Shown one piece after another: positions 1-8,650 of a DNA stretch of 64,000 nt (its first letter is position 1; every line of letters starts with the position of its first letter). The DNA is from Citrobacter telavivensis. Its GTDB lineage: Bacteria; Pseudomonadota; Gammaproteobacteria; Enterobacterales; Enterobacteriaceae. Below the pieces are notes generated by a model. The model was not told where the DNA came from. It ran no database searches and saw only the letters and a list, made by a program, of their open reading frames with translations. The stretch covers positions 1,488,001 through 1,552,000 of the forward strand of contig CP045205.1 of assembly GCA_009363175.1 (NCBI GenBank). Direction: 5' to 3'. The position numbers and the translations under genes are program-made.

Positions 1-785
1 GAGTAGAGACTTAAGTGTAGAAAATTCTGAGCATAGTATTACATATACTATATGCGAACACAGTAGCCGTTTGATTTATGAAACTAATGTTTTTGTGCTG
101 TAGTTTCACATATGTATATAGACAATAAGGAATTTTGTTAATAAAACTAGTGGTTTCTGCCGCTATGTTTAATCCGGTAGTGTAATCGTCTGAGCATTTC
201 AATGATTAAACTCGGATTGATTACTGCCGCATTGCGGAAATGTTGATCTTATGTCAAAAAGATCAAACAGTTAGTTTGATTATCAGGTGTTGGACTTGAG
301 AAGCGAATAAATATATTGTACTTGTTATGTTCATTTTGTAGTGACTCCTGCTGGTATTCTGTCCCAAATGGCGTTAGTCGATGACTTTCCGCTTATAAAT
401 ACGTCATTTCGACTGCCTGACTATCAATTGCGTGGAAAAAACGGAGTAGGAATCTGTTTCAACACGTTGATTTAAGATTCATCATCAGACAATCTTCCCT
501 TTATGTAATCACGCTTCTTGATTAGTATTTTTTTAATGAAAACAAGGGTTTTTAAATCGTTTATTTGAATAAGATATTATGCCGACACAGCATCAAATAG
601 TCAATTAGAGCGAATAACCTTAAATACTGTGAAATGCATAATATAAAGTCTTAAATATCTCCATAACCGGTTTTTTATTCTTAGTGATAAGGGAAAGGTG
701 AGTATTTACTCATCTAACATTAAAGTGGTGGCGGGGGGCATTCACGGGCTATGCTTAGGGGATAAACAAAAAAAGAGGCAATGTC
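1..785. other. AT-rich stretch without a supported gene
   Basis: This stretch is clearly richer in A and T than the rest of the window and carries no open frame that looks like a protein. The only sizeable frame (63 codons, minus strand, 11-202) has no recognisable family and no good ribosome binding site. The last 60 bases hold the leader of the next gene, with an AGAGG Shine-Dalgarno near 773-777. The base composition would fit H-NS-bound acquired DNA or a regulatory desert. That is inference. Confidence 0.5.
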
Positions 786-1016
786 ATGGATAAGCAACTT
801 GAGGATGCGGGTTACCGCGTCTATACCGGTGAGAAAATCGATGTTTACTTCAATACGTCGATTTGCCAGCATTCCGGAAATTGTGTACGCGGTAGTGCTA
901 ACCTTTTCAATCTGAAACGCAAACCGTGGATCATGCCTGATGAAGTTGATGTTTCAACGGTGACCAGGGTTATCGATACCTGCCCAAGCGGGGCGCTGCA
1001 ATATCGTCATAAATAA
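786..1016 (+). CDS. yjdI: Small (4Fe-4S) mono-cluster protein, YjdI family
   Basis: A 76-residue protein matching the divergent 4Fe-4S mono-cluster family of E. coli YjdI. Visible cluster ligands are the cysteines in the ICQHSGNC segment (about residues 27-34) and the later DTCPSGAL segment (about 61-68). The domain fills the whole protein, as is usual for the family. The start is chosen for the AGAGG element about eight bases upstream. The YjdJ-like GNAT gene begins 12 bases after the stop, the same pairing as in E. coli, so the two are probably co-transcribed. The biological role is not established; a redox or electron-transfer function is only suggested by the cluster. Confidence 0.85.
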   Translation: MDKQLEDAGYRVYTGEKIDVYFNTSICQHSGNCVRGSANLFNLKRKPWIMPDEVDVSTVTRVIDTCPSGALQYRHK

Positions 1017-1028
1017 AGCGAGGGAAAG

Positions 1029-1301
1029 ATGGAAATACGGGAAGGCCACAATAAATTCTATGTCAATGATGCGCAGGGGAATCAGGTCGCTGAAATCGTT
1101 TTTGTTCCGACCGGTGAGCATTTAAGCATTATCGAGCATACTGATGTCGATGCCAGTCTGAAAGGACAAGGCGTCGGAAAACAACTGGTGGCGAAAGTGG
1201 TGGAGAAAATGCGCCGCGAGAATCGCAAAGTTATCCCTCTTTGTCCGTTTGCCAAACATGAGTTTGATAAAACGCGTGAGTATGACGATATTCGGGCCTG
1301 A
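1029..1301 (+). CDS. yjdJ: Small GNAT-type N-acetyltransferase, YjdJ family
   Basis: A 90-residue minimal GNAT protein of the YjdJ/Gcn5-related type. The acetyl-CoA pyrophosphate loop is visible as LKGQGVGKQL near residues 43-52, followed by a helix and a CPFAKHEF segment typical of this short family. These mini-GNATs lack a clear substrate-binding extension and their acceptor is unknown. An AGGGAA Shine-Dalgarno sits seven bases before the ATG. It lies directly behind yjdI and probably shares its transcript. The call is firm at family level and open at substrate level. Confidence 0.85.
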   Translation: MEIREGHNKFYVNDAQGNQVAEIVFVPTGEHLSIIEHTDVDASLKGQGVGKQLVAKVVEKMRRENRKVIPLCPFAKHEFDKTREYDDIRA

Positions 1302-1340
1302 TAACATGCCGGACAATGCGCCTGAGCAGTCCGGCTAAAT

Positions 1341-2273
1341 TTACCCTTCCCGATGCAGTAAATCCTGATAGATGCCGGTTAATATCCCCTGCGGTCCAAA
1401 CTCCTTTTTGATCCACTGGGTCACCTGACCGGTGGCGGAGTGCTGGGTGGCGAGCAGCATCCGCGAATCCTGACGTGGATTATGGATCTGCCGCGTGACC
1501 AGCAGCGAATCTTCCATCGCTTCATGCACCATGTAGTCCGGTAGAAAGCCAATTCCTGCACCGAGGATCTGACACTGGCATTTGGTATTGAAATCCGGCA
1601 CGAGAATCGATTCCTGACCATGCAGCAACCAGCCCACCTTTTTATTAATGGTATGCGCGGTATCTTCCACCATGATATTCGGGTAGAGGCGCAACTGACT
1701 TTCGGCGATCGGCTCTGGCATGAAAGCCAGCGGGTGATCCGGTGCGATCGCAAATGCCCAGCGAATGGCGCCAATTTCAGTGTAATCAATACCGCCGCCG
1801 TCCAGCAGCGTGTCGGGCGCGCCGATGGCAATATTGGCCTGGTTGTTGATGATGGAGTCCCAGACGCCGTTATACACTTCGGTGGTGACCGTAATCTGGC
1901 AGGTCGGAAACTGCTTCTTCAGCACCTGGAGCAATCGCGCGGTATGTTTTGGCGTATATAAGAGCTGATTAATGCAAATACGCACCCGCGCCTCAATGCC
2001 CTGCGCAATGGTATCAATGCTGCGCTTAATGGCATGAAAGTCGTTTAGCAGGTCGGTGGCCTTGCGAAAAAAGTAGCGCCCCGACTCGGTGAGTTCAATA
2101 CTGCGGGTATTGCGGGTAAACAGCACCACATCAAGACCCGCCTCCATTCGTTTGATCGTATAGCTGATGGCTGAAGTCGTCAGGCCCAGCTCCTCCGCCG
2201 CCTTGCTGAAACTGCCAAAACGAGCGGCTGTGGTAAAGGCCAACAGGTTTTCTTCCGTAAAAATTGAATTCAT
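1341..2273 (-). CDS. LysR-family regulator, AllS-like
   Basis: A LysR-type transcriptional regulator of 310 residues. The N-terminal winged helix (about residues 1-65, with GSFSKAAEELGLTTSAISY) is followed by the usual periplasmic-binding-protein-like effector domain. I start at the ATG at 2273, because an AGGAAC element precedes it and the added upstream residues of the longer frame do not look like protein. In both halves it resembles E. coli AllS, the activator of allantoin utilisation, including a NNLLY-like effector stretch and a GVWDS motif. It lies downstream of a DUF1097 gene and opposite the AllFGHK-like operon, whose regulator it probably is. The inducer is unknown. Confidence 0.85.
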   Translation of the reverse strand: MNSIFTEENLLAFTTAARFGSFSKAAEELGLTTSAISYTIKRMEAGLDVVLFTRNTRSIELTESGRYFFRKATDLLNDFHAIKRSIDTIAQGIEARVRICINQLLYTPKHTARLLQVLKKQFPTCQITVTTEVYNGVWDSIINNQANIAIGAPDTLLDGGGIDYTEIGAIRWAFAIAPDHPLAFMPEPIAESQLRLYPNIMVEDTAHTINKKVGWLLHGQESILVPDFNTKCQCQILGAGIGFLPDYMVHEAMEDSLLVTRQIHNPRQDSRMLLATQHSATGQVTQWIKKEFGPQGILTGIYQDLLHREG

Positions 2274-2386
2274 GCACTGGTTCCTGTTCCGATCGGCGGT
2301 CGTCGCGTCTCCCCGGAGATGACTGTATTGGCTGTGCTTGCCATTGAGCAATCACTTTTGAATAACTTTTAATACCTGAGTCGGGT

Positions 2387-2881
2387 TCAGGCACGGTTTT
2401 TCGACGTGGATTCACTCAGTTTCCGCCCGGTGTACTCCGAAATGAAACCCACGCAGTTCCCGGCTAAAAAACCCAGTAGCGTCACCGTCCAGTTCAGCCC
2501 GGTGGCGAAAAACAGCGTCATGCCAAGGAAACCGCCAGGAATAAACGAGGTTAACCAGAAGCGCCCCTGCCAGACGATGACGGCGGAAAACGGTACGGTC
2601 ATGACCACACCTGCCCAGAACGAAGAAAGCCCGCTCGCGGAAGCCAGCCATCCGGAGGCCAGCGCCGCCAGAAAGGCCCAGACGGCACCGGTGTAGTTCA
2701 CAAACAGGCTTTTCACAAACCCCGCCTTGCTCCCCCCGGCAGCATAGAAGCTGCAAAACGCGACAAAGCCAATGGTGCCCAGTAATTCCCAGCCTGGAGC
2801 CAGCCCAACCCTCGAGGACACCATCTGCCAGAGACCTGCACAAATGCCGACAGTAATGCCTGTTGCGGTGAGTCCGTTCAT
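2387..2881 (-). CDS. DUF1097 integral membrane protein, candidate transporter
   Basis: A 164-residue hydrophobic protein of the DUF1097 family (the family of E. coli YcdZ). Five to six membrane segments are visible, with short loops and glycine-rich stretches (for example FIPGGFLGMTLFF) and a polar C-terminal tail. The start at 2881 has a GGGAG element six bases upstream. The gene is divergent from the ankyrin-allHFG operon and followed by the AllS-like regulator 113 bases later. DUF1097 proteins have no proven function. Its position makes it the only candidate in this block for moving the substrate or its hydrolysis product across the inner membrane. That is inference. Confidence 0.8.
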   Translation of the reverse strand: MNGLTATGITVGICAGLWQMVSSRVGLAPGWELLGTIGFVAFCSFYAAGGSKAGFVKSLFVNYTGAVWAFLAALASGWLASASGLSSFWAGVVMTVPFSAVIVWQGRFWLTSFIPGGFLGMTLFFATGLNWTVTLLGFLAGNCVGFISEYTGRKLSESTSKNRA

Positions 2882-3135
2882 CTTTATCTCCCGTTATTAA
2901 CGTCTGGATAGAGTGGTTTCGTCCAGCAACTATATAGAAAGAAAACCCGATTGAGTTAAGGGGAATAGCAGCAAAGAAATAAAGGGTGCACTACAGCACA
3001 GTCTGTGCGGATTGTTAAAAACCATTCAATAATTAATCCGCTTATGGCGAATAAAATTTAAGCGGGTTCTTTTCTATAAATTTCGTTGCTATTCTCAGTC
3101 CATCAGATACAGCCACAAAAATCAGGGGAATGATC
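2882..3135. promoter_or_regulatory. Divergent control region of the carbamoyl-transfer block
   Basis: The 254 bases between the DUF1097 gene and the ankyrin gene must carry both divergent promoters and probably the operator of the nearby LysR regulator. The stretch is AT-rich between about 3010 and 3110. I could not single out a convincing LysR T-N11-A palindrome, so only the role of the region is proposed. Confidence 0.45.
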
Positions 3136-3741
3136 ATGACAAATACCAGTCTGATGACAGACTACCTAATGGCTGCGCAGCAGGGTGATGTAAAGAAATT
3201 AACCGCCTGTCTGGAACAGGGAGTGGATGTGAATACCTGTAACCGCCAGGGGCAGACGGCCATTATTCTGGCGAGCCTGCATAAAAAATATGACTGTGTT
3301 ACGGCGTTAATTAGCGCAGGCGCGGATATTAATCAGCAGGATCAGACCTGTTTAAATCCTTTTCTACTGAGCTGTCTGAATAACGATCTCACTCTTTTAC
3401 GCTTAATTTTAGCAGCCAGGCCCGATCTTAATCGATTAACGCGTTTTGGCGGCGTGGGATTAACGCCCGCCTGTGAAAAAGGCCATCTTGATATCGTCAA
3501 CGAGCTATTAACGCAGACGACGATTAATGTGAATCATACCAATTTTGTTGGCTGGACGCCGCTACTGGAAGCCATTGTGCTGAATGACGGCGGTGCTACG
3601 CAGCAGGCGATAGTTGCCTTACTGCTGGAAAAGGGGGCCAGTCCACATATGACGGATAAATACGGTAAAACGCCGCTGGAACTGGCACGGGAAAAAGGCT
3701 TTGAGGCGATCGCCCAATTGCTGATTGCCGCAGGAGCCTGA
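3136..3741 (+). CDS. Ankyrin-repeat protein, function unknown
   Basis: A protein of about 201 residues made of four to five ankyrin repeats, visible as repeated units such as GQTAIILASLHKKYDCV, GLTPACEKGHLDIV and GKTPLELAREKG. No signal peptide or membrane segment is seen, so it should be cytosolic. I prefer the second ATG (3136), because the AGGGGA element at 3124-3129 abuts the first ATG (3130) but is well spaced from the second. It is the first gene of the operon that continues with the AllH-like gene. Ankyrin repeats mediate protein-protein contacts, so a scaffold for the multi-subunit carbamoyltransferase is possible but unproven. Confidence 0.85.
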   Translation: MTNTSLMTDYLMAAQQGDVKKLTACLEQGVDVNTCNRQGQTAIILASLHKKYDCVTALISAGADINQQDQTCLNPFLLSCLNNDLTLLRLILAARPDLNRLTRFGGVGLTPACEKGHLDIVNELLTQTTINVNHTNFVGWTPLLEAIVLNDGGATQQAIVALLLEKGASPHMTDKYGKTPLELAREKGFEAIAQLLIAAGA

Positions 3742-3780
3742 CGAAGGAGAAACGTTATCGACACCCCACGACGGCGGTGT

Positions 3781-4644
3781 GTGCAAGCGCTAACTGCGGA
3801 TGCGGGCTTTCTCTGCGAACGCGGTAGTGGGCGGGTCGAACAGGTCTTTTCCCGGGCGGTCAATCTGTATCTCCCGGCACAGCACCAACTACTGACGCTG
3901 CTGTGTGAAGAGTATGACAACGCGCCCAATAGCGCCCGGTTAGCACTCACCCACTTTGACGGTCTGTTCCGGCCTGGTGAGTTGGTTCAGTTTCATCCTT
4001 CGGGAATAACGGTGGGTGATGATAAATGGATAGACAAGACATCCTGTCATGACTGGCACATGCCGAAACTGCAGCTGAGTCCCGAAAGGTTCCGGCAAAT
4101 TCCCTGGCAACGGTGGAGCGAACTAATCCATCAACAGTTACAGGAGAATGAGACATTATTTCTCTGGCGTGGAGATAATCCATTTTATCAGGCAATTTGC
4201 CACGAACTACAGCTTCGACGAAATACGTTATTACGTGCAATGCGAAAAGGAATCGAAATTGCGCCCGCGGTAATCCAGATGATGGGGTTAGGTATTGGCC
4301 TGACGCCCTCCGCAGACGATTATCTGGTTGGTCTGAGCATTATTTTATTTATTGCTGGTCATCCGGCGGGAAAATACAAGGAGGCATTTTGTTCGGCACT
4401 GCAATTGGGCAGGGAAAATACCACGCTGCTTAGCGCGATTACGCTGGAAGCGGCATTTGAACAACGTTATCGCGAAAATATTGCCGGGTTTATTCGCTGC
4501 ATGATTAATGAACCCAACGGCTTTTCTATCCAGTCTATTGCCAATATTAAAAATATTGGCTCAAGTTCCGGTTGCGACATGCTGTATGGCATGGCGGATG
4601 CCTGCGCGCTGAGCCAAATATATGGAGGGAATTATGTCAGTTAA
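3781..4644 (+). CDS. allH: DUF2877 protein, AllH-like subunit of oxamate carbamoyltransferase
   Basis: A DUF2877 protein of about 287 residues corresponding to E. coli YlbF/AllH, one of three proteins reported to be needed together for oxamate carbamoyltransferase (carbamoyl-oxamate to oxamate plus carbamoyl phosphate). Matching landmarks are an early SRAVNLYLP segment, the conserved GLTPSADDYLVG loop (about residues 173-184) and a C-terminal SSGCDMLYG motif. The start is uncertain: GTG at 3781 has no Shine-Dalgarno, whereas AAGGAG at 3744-3749 is well spaced from an in-frame ATC at 3757. The end overlaps the FdrA-like gene by 11 bases, implying translational coupling. Substrate identity may differ from oxamate. 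Confidence 0.8.
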   Translation: MQALTADAGFLCERGSGRVEQVFSRAVNLYLPAQHQLLTLLCEEYDNAPNSARLALTHFDGLFRPGELVQFHPSGITVGDDKWIDKTSCHDWHMPKLQLSPERFRQIPWQRWSELIHQQLQENETLFLWRGDNPFYQAICHELQLRRNTLLRAMRKGIEIAPAVIQMMGLGIGLTPSADDYLVGLSIILFIAGHPAGKYKEAFCSALQLGRENTTLLSAITLEAAFEQRYRENIAGFIRCMINEPNGFSIQSIANIKNIGSSSGCDMLYGMADACALSQIYGGNYVS

Positions 4645-6181
4645 GATAGTCATTAAAAAGAATACCTATTTTGATTCCGTGTCGCTTATGTCCATTTCCA
4701 CCCGCGCCAATAAACTCGACGGCGTCGATCAGGCGTTTGTGGCGATGGCGACCGAGATGAACAAAGGGGTGCTAAAAAATCTGGGGCTGTTGACGCCGGA
4801 GTTGGCTGAGGCGAAAAACGGCGACCTGATGATTGTGATTAACGGCAAAGACGGCGCAGACAACGATCGGACGCTGGCGGCCATTGAGGAGTTGTTCAGC
4901 AAAAAAGCGGAAAGCGGCTCGCACGAAGCGCGTTATGCCACGCTGGCCAGTGCGAAAAAACATATTCCGGACAGCAATCTGGCGGTAATTTCGGTTAACG
5001 GCCTGTTTGCTGCCCGTGAAGCGCGCCAGGCGTTGCAAAACGATCTGCACGTGATGCTGTTTTCTGACAACGTCTCTGTTGAAGACGAACTGTCGCTCAA
5101 ACAGCTGGCGCACGAAAAAGGGTTGCTCATGATGGGGCCGGACTGCGGTACGGCGATCATCAACGGTGCTGCACTGTGCTTTGGCAACGCGGTCCGTCGC
5201 GGCAACATTGGCATTGTGGGCGCCTCGGGGACCGGTAGCCAGGAACTGAGCGTACGCATTCATGAATTTGGCGGCGGCATTTCGCAGCTGATTGGCACCG
5301 GCGGACGCGATCTGAGTGAGAAAATCGGCGGCCTGATGATGCTGGACGCCATCGCAATGCTGGAAGACGACCCGGAAACGGAAATCATCGCGCTGATCTC
5401 AAAACCGCCAGCCCCGGCAGTCGCGCGTAAGGTACTGGAGCGTGCGCGTGCCTGCCGTAAGCCCGTCGTGGCCTGCTTCCTTGGGCGCGCAGAACCGCCA
5501 GCTGACGAGCAGGGTCTGCAGTATGCTCGCGGGACGAAAGAGGCGGCACTGAAAGCGGTGCTACTGAGCGGCGTGAAGAAAGAATCGTTAAACCTGCATT
5601 CGCTGAACGAGACGCTGATTGCCGAAGTGCGCGCGCGTCTGACCCCGCAACAGAAGTACATTCGCGGTCTGTTCTGCGGCGGCACGCTGTGTGATGAAAC
5701 CATGTTTGCGGTGATGGAAAAACATGGCGACGTCTACAGCAATATTCAGCCCGATCCGGCCTTCCGCCTGGCGGATCTGAATCGCAGCGTTAAGCACACC
5801 TTCCTCGACTTTGGCGATGACGACTTCACCAACGGTAAGCCGCACCCGATGATCGACCCCACCAACCGTATCAGCCGTCTGCTGCAGGAGGCCAAAGATC
5901 CGCAAGTGGGTGTGATCGTGATGGATTTTGTGCTTGGCTTTGGCTCGCACGAGGATCCGGTTGGTTCCACGATCGATGCGATCAAAGAGGCGAAAGCGAT
6001 CGCCGCCGCTGAGGGGCGTGAGCTTACGATCCTCGCCTATGTGTTAGGCACCGATCTCGATGCCCCGTCGCTGGAAAAACAGAGCCAGATGCTGAGCGAC
6101 GCGGGCGTGATCCTGGCAAGCAGCAGCACCAATACCGGTCTGTTGGCGCGTGAATTTATCTGCAAAGGGGAGGAAGCCTGA
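4634..6181 (+). CDS. fdrA: FdrA/AllF-like acyl-CoA synthetase-fold subunit
   Basis: An FdrA family protein of 515 residues with the CoA-binding and ligase folds of the succinyl-CoA synthetase superfamily. The nucleotide-loop-like segment GIVGASGTGSQEL is near residues 192-204, and MMGPDCGTAI precedes it. In E. coli the homologue (AllF) works with AllG and AllH as oxamate carbamoyltransferase. The start at 4634 is preferred over 4622, because GGAGGG lies just before it. It overlaps the AllH-like stop by 11 bases and its own TGA overlaps the next ATG (ATGA). It is shorter than the E. coli protein, ending soon after the TGLLAREF segment and lacking the extra C-terminal region. Confidence 0.88.
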   Translation: MSVKIVIKKNTYFDSVSLMSISTRANKLDGVDQAFVAMATEMNKGVLKNLGLLTPELAEAKNGDLMIVINGKDGADNDRTLAAIEELFSKKAESGSHEARYATLASAKKHIPDSNLAVISVNGLFAAREARQALQNDLHVMLFSDNVSVEDELSLKQLAHEKGLLMMGPDCGTAIINGAALCFGNAVRRGNIGIVGASGTGSQELSVRIHEFGGGISQLIGTGGRDLSEKIGGLMMLDAIAMLEDDPETEIIALISKPPAPAVARKVLERARACRKPVVACFLGRAEPPADEQGLQYARGTKEAALKAVLLSGVKKESLNLHSLNETLIAEVRARLTPQQKYIRGLFCGGTLCDETMFAVMEKHGDVYSNIQPDPAFRLADLNRSVKHTFLDFGDDDFTNGKPHPMIDPTNRISRLLQEAKDPQVGVIVMDFVLGFGSHEDPVGSTIDAIKEAKAIAAAEGRELTILAYVLGTDLDAPSLEKQSQMLSDAGVILASSSTNTGLLAREFICKGEEA

Positions 6182-7599
6182 TGAGCCAGTCACTGTTTAC
6201 CCAACCGCTGAACGTCATCAACGTGGGTATCGCAATGTTTAGCGACGATCTGAAAAAACAGCATGTCGATGTCACCCAACTTGACTGGACGCCGCCGGGC
6301 CAGGGCAACATGCAGGTGGTGAAGGCGCTGGACAGCATTGCCGATTCGCCGCTGGCGGAGAAAATCGCCGCTGCGAACCAGCAGGCGCTGGAGCGGATCA
6401 TTCAGTCACATCCGGTGCTGATTGGTTTTGATCAGGCGATCAACGTTGTGCCGGGCATGACGTCGAAAACCATTCTCCACGCCGGTCCGCCCGTTACATG
6501 GGAAAAAATGTGCGGCGCGATGAAAGGTGCGGTCACCGGCGCGCTGGTATTTGAAGGGCTGGCAAAAGATATTGATGAAGCCGCTGAGCTGGCGGCCTCC
6601 GGTGAGATTATCTTCTCGCCGTGCCACGAGCATGACTGCGTCGGTTCGATGGCGGGTGTCACTTCTGCTTCCATGTTTATGCACATTGTCGAAAACAAAA
6701 CTTACGGCAACATTGCGTACACCAACATGAGTGAGCAGATGGCGAAGATCCTGCGTATGGGAGCCAACGACCAGAGCGTGATCGACCGTCTGAACTGGAT
6801 GCGTGACGTGCAGGGGCCCATGCTGCGCGATGCGATGAAGATTATCGGTGAAATCGATCTGCGCTTAATGCTGGCACAGGCGCTACATATGGGCGATGAG
6901 TGCCACAACCGTAACAACGCGGGCACCACGCTGCTGATTCAGGCGCTGACGCCGGGCATCATTCAGGCCGGTTACCCGGTTGAACAACAGCGTGAAGTGT
7001 TCGACTTTGTTGCCAGCAGCGACTACTTCTCCGGCCCGACGTGGATGGCGCTGTGTAAAGCGGCAATGGACGCGGCGCACGGTATCGAATACAGCACGGT
7101 GGTAACCACGATGGCACGTAACGGCGTGGAGTTTGGGCTACGGGTTAGCGGCCTGCCGGGTCAGTGGTTTACCGGTCCGGCACAGCAGGTGATTGGCCCC
7201 ATGTTCGCAGGGTACAAGCCGGAAGACTCTGGTCTGGATATTGGCGACAGTGCGATTACCGAAACCTACGGCATCGGCGGTTTTGCGATGGCCACGGCAC
7301 CGGCTATCGTTGCACTGGTCGGCGGAACGGTGGAAGAGGCGGTCGATTTCTCCCGACAGATGCGTGAAATCACGTTGGGCGAAAACCCGAACGTCACCAT
7401 TCCGTTACTGGGCTTTATGGGGATACCGACGGCGATCGACATTACCCGCGTCGGTAGCAGCGGCATTCTGCCGGTGATCAACACCGCGATTGCGCATAAA
7501 GATGCCGGTATCGGCATGATTGGCGCCGGGATTGTCCACCCGCCGTTTGCCTGCTTCGAAAAAGCGATCCTGAGCTGGTGCGAACGCTACGGCGCATAA
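6181..7599 (+). CDS. allG: DUF1116 protein, AllG/YlbE-like carbamoyltransferase subunit
   Basis: A DUF1116 protein of 472 residues, the counterpart of E. coli YlbE/AllG. It is translationally coupled to the FdrA-like gene by an ATGA overlap. Conserved stretches include PVLIGFDQAINVVPGM, a FSPCHEHDCVGSMAGVTS segment (about residues 140-157) rich in potential metal or substrate ligands, and GDECHNRNNAGT (about 238-249). E. coli AllG is required with AllF and AllH for oxamate carbamoyltransferase activity. It is followed after 88 bases, including a GC-rich hairpin, by the carbamate kinase. Family assignment is strong; the actual carbamoyl donor in this organism is unknown. Confidence 0.88.
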   Translation: MSQSLFTQPLNVINVGIAMFSDDLKKQHVDVTQLDWTPPGQGNMQVVKALDSIADSPLAEKIAAANQQALERIIQSHPVLIGFDQAINVVPGMTSKTILHAGPPVTWEKMCGAMKGAVTGALVFEGLAKDIDEAAELAASGEIIFSPCHEHDCVGSMAGVTSASMFMHIVENKTYGNIAYTNMSEQMAKILRMGANDQSVIDRLNWMRDVQGPMLRDAMKIIGEIDLRLMLAQALHMGDECHNRNNAGTTLLIQALTPGIIQAGYPVEQQREVFDFVASSDYFSGPTWMALCKAAMDAAHGIEYSTVVTTMARNGVEFGLRVSGLPGQWFTGPAQQVIGPMFAGYKPEDSGLDIGDSAITETYGIGGFAMATAPAIVALVGGTVEEAVDFSRQMREITLGENPNVTIPLLGFMGIPTAIDITRVGSSGILPVINTAIAHKDAGIGMIGAGIVHPPFACFEKAILSWCERYGA

Positions 7600-7606
7600 C
7601 CACTCA

Positions 7607-7640
7607 CCCCCCGGCGCTTTCTGAGCCGGGGGTTCTTTCT
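7607..7640 (+). terminator. GC-rich hairpin between allG-like and carbamate kinase genes
   Basis: An eight-base stem (7608-7615 with 7625-7632, CCCCCGGC/GCCGGGGG) with a nine-base loop is followed by TTCTTTCT. It resembles an intrinsic terminator with an imperfect U tract and could attenuate transcription into the kinase gene or stabilise the upstream message. Confidence 0.5.
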
Positions 7641-7687
7641 CAACACACACAATAATCCCATCACACTCTGTACCGGAAACCTACACG

Positions 7688-8638
7688 ATGAAAGAACTTG
7701 TGGTCGTTGCCATTGGTGGCAACAGCATTATCAAAGATAACGCCAGCCAGTCGGTTGAACATCAGGCCGAGGCGGTGAAAGCCGTCGCCGATACCGTACT
7801 GGAGATGCTGGCATCGGACTACAATATTGTGCTGACCCACGGCAACGGCCCGCAGGTTGGACTGGATTTGCGCCGCGCGGAGATCGCTCATGAACGTGAA
7901 GGGCTACCGCTGACGCCGCTGGCAAACTGTGTCGCCGATACGCAGGGGGGAATTGGCTATCTGATCCAGCAGGCGCTGAATAACCGACTGGCGAAGCGCG
8001 GCGAGCAGAAAGCCGTCACCGTCGTCACCCAGGTGGAGGTGGATAAAAACGATCCGGGATTTACCCATCCCACTAAACCCATCGGTGCGTTCTTTAGCGA
8101 AGCCCAGCGCGATGAATTACAGCGGGTTAACCCTGGCTGGCGGTTTGTGGAAGATTCCGGGCGCGGCTACCGTCGGGTTGTCGCGTCACCTGAACCGAAG
8201 CGCATTGTTGAGTCGGAAGCGATTAAGGCACTGACTCAGAAGGGCTTTGTCGTTATTGGCGCGGGCGGCGGCGGGATCCCGGTGGTGCGCGGCGAGCAGG
8301 GCGATTATCAGAGCGTCGATGCGGTTATCGATAAAGATCTCTCTACCGCGCTGCTGGCGCGCGAGATTCAGGCGGACATTCTGGTTGTCACCACCGGCGT
8401 TGAGAAGGTGTGCATTCACTTTGGCAAACCCGAACAGCAGGCGCTGGACTGGGTCGACATCCCTACGATGACCCGTTATATGCAGGAAGGTCACTTCCCG
8501 CCGGGCAGTATGCTACCAAAAATTATCGCCAGCCTGGCTTTCCTCCAGCACGGCGGCAAACGCGTCATCATCACTACGCCTGAGTGCTTGCCTGCGGCCA
8601 TTCGCGGCGAGACGGGCACCCATATCGTCCATTCATAA
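7688..8638 (+). CDS. allK: Carbamate kinase, catabolic (AllK/ArcC-like)
   Basis: A carbamate kinase of 316 residues, the usual length for the ArcC family. Visible motifs are the N-terminal AIGGNSIIKDN, THGNGPQVG (about residues 55-63) and the HPTKPIGAFF segment. The enzyme takes carbamoyl phosphate and ADP to carbamate and ATP, and carbamate falls apart to ammonia and CO2. Behind a carbamoyltransferase set it supplies the energy-yielding last step, as E. coli YbcF (AllK) does after AllFGH. The amidohydrolase gene follows after 12 bases, so both are on one transcript. The symbol is given by analogy. Confidence 0.9.
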   Translation: MKELVVVAIGGNSIIKDNASQSVEHQAEAVKAVADTVLEMLASDYNIVLTHGNGPQVGLDLRRAEIAHEREGLPLTPLANCVADTQGGIGYLIQQALNNRLAKRGEQKAVTVVTQVEVDKNDPGFTHPTKPIGAFFSEAQRDELQRVNPGWRFVEDSGRGYRRVVASPEPKRIVESEAIKALTQKGFVVIGAGGGGIPVVRGEQGDYQSVDAVIDKDLSTALLAREIQADILVVTTGVEKVCIHFGKPEQQALDWVDIPTMTRYMQEGHFPPGSMLPKIIASLAFLQHGGKRVIITTPECLPAAIRGETGTHIVHS

Positions 8639-8650
8639 CAGGAAGCAACG

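Noticed and set aside
11..202. A 63-codon minus-strand frame in the AT-rich left end.
   Set aside because: No Shine-Dalgarno, no recognisable motif, and the length is expected by chance in this composition.
7607..7640. The hairpin before the carbamate kinase as proof of two separate operons.
   Set aside because: Its T tract is broken and no clear promoter is visible before the kinase gene, so partial read-through is just as likely.
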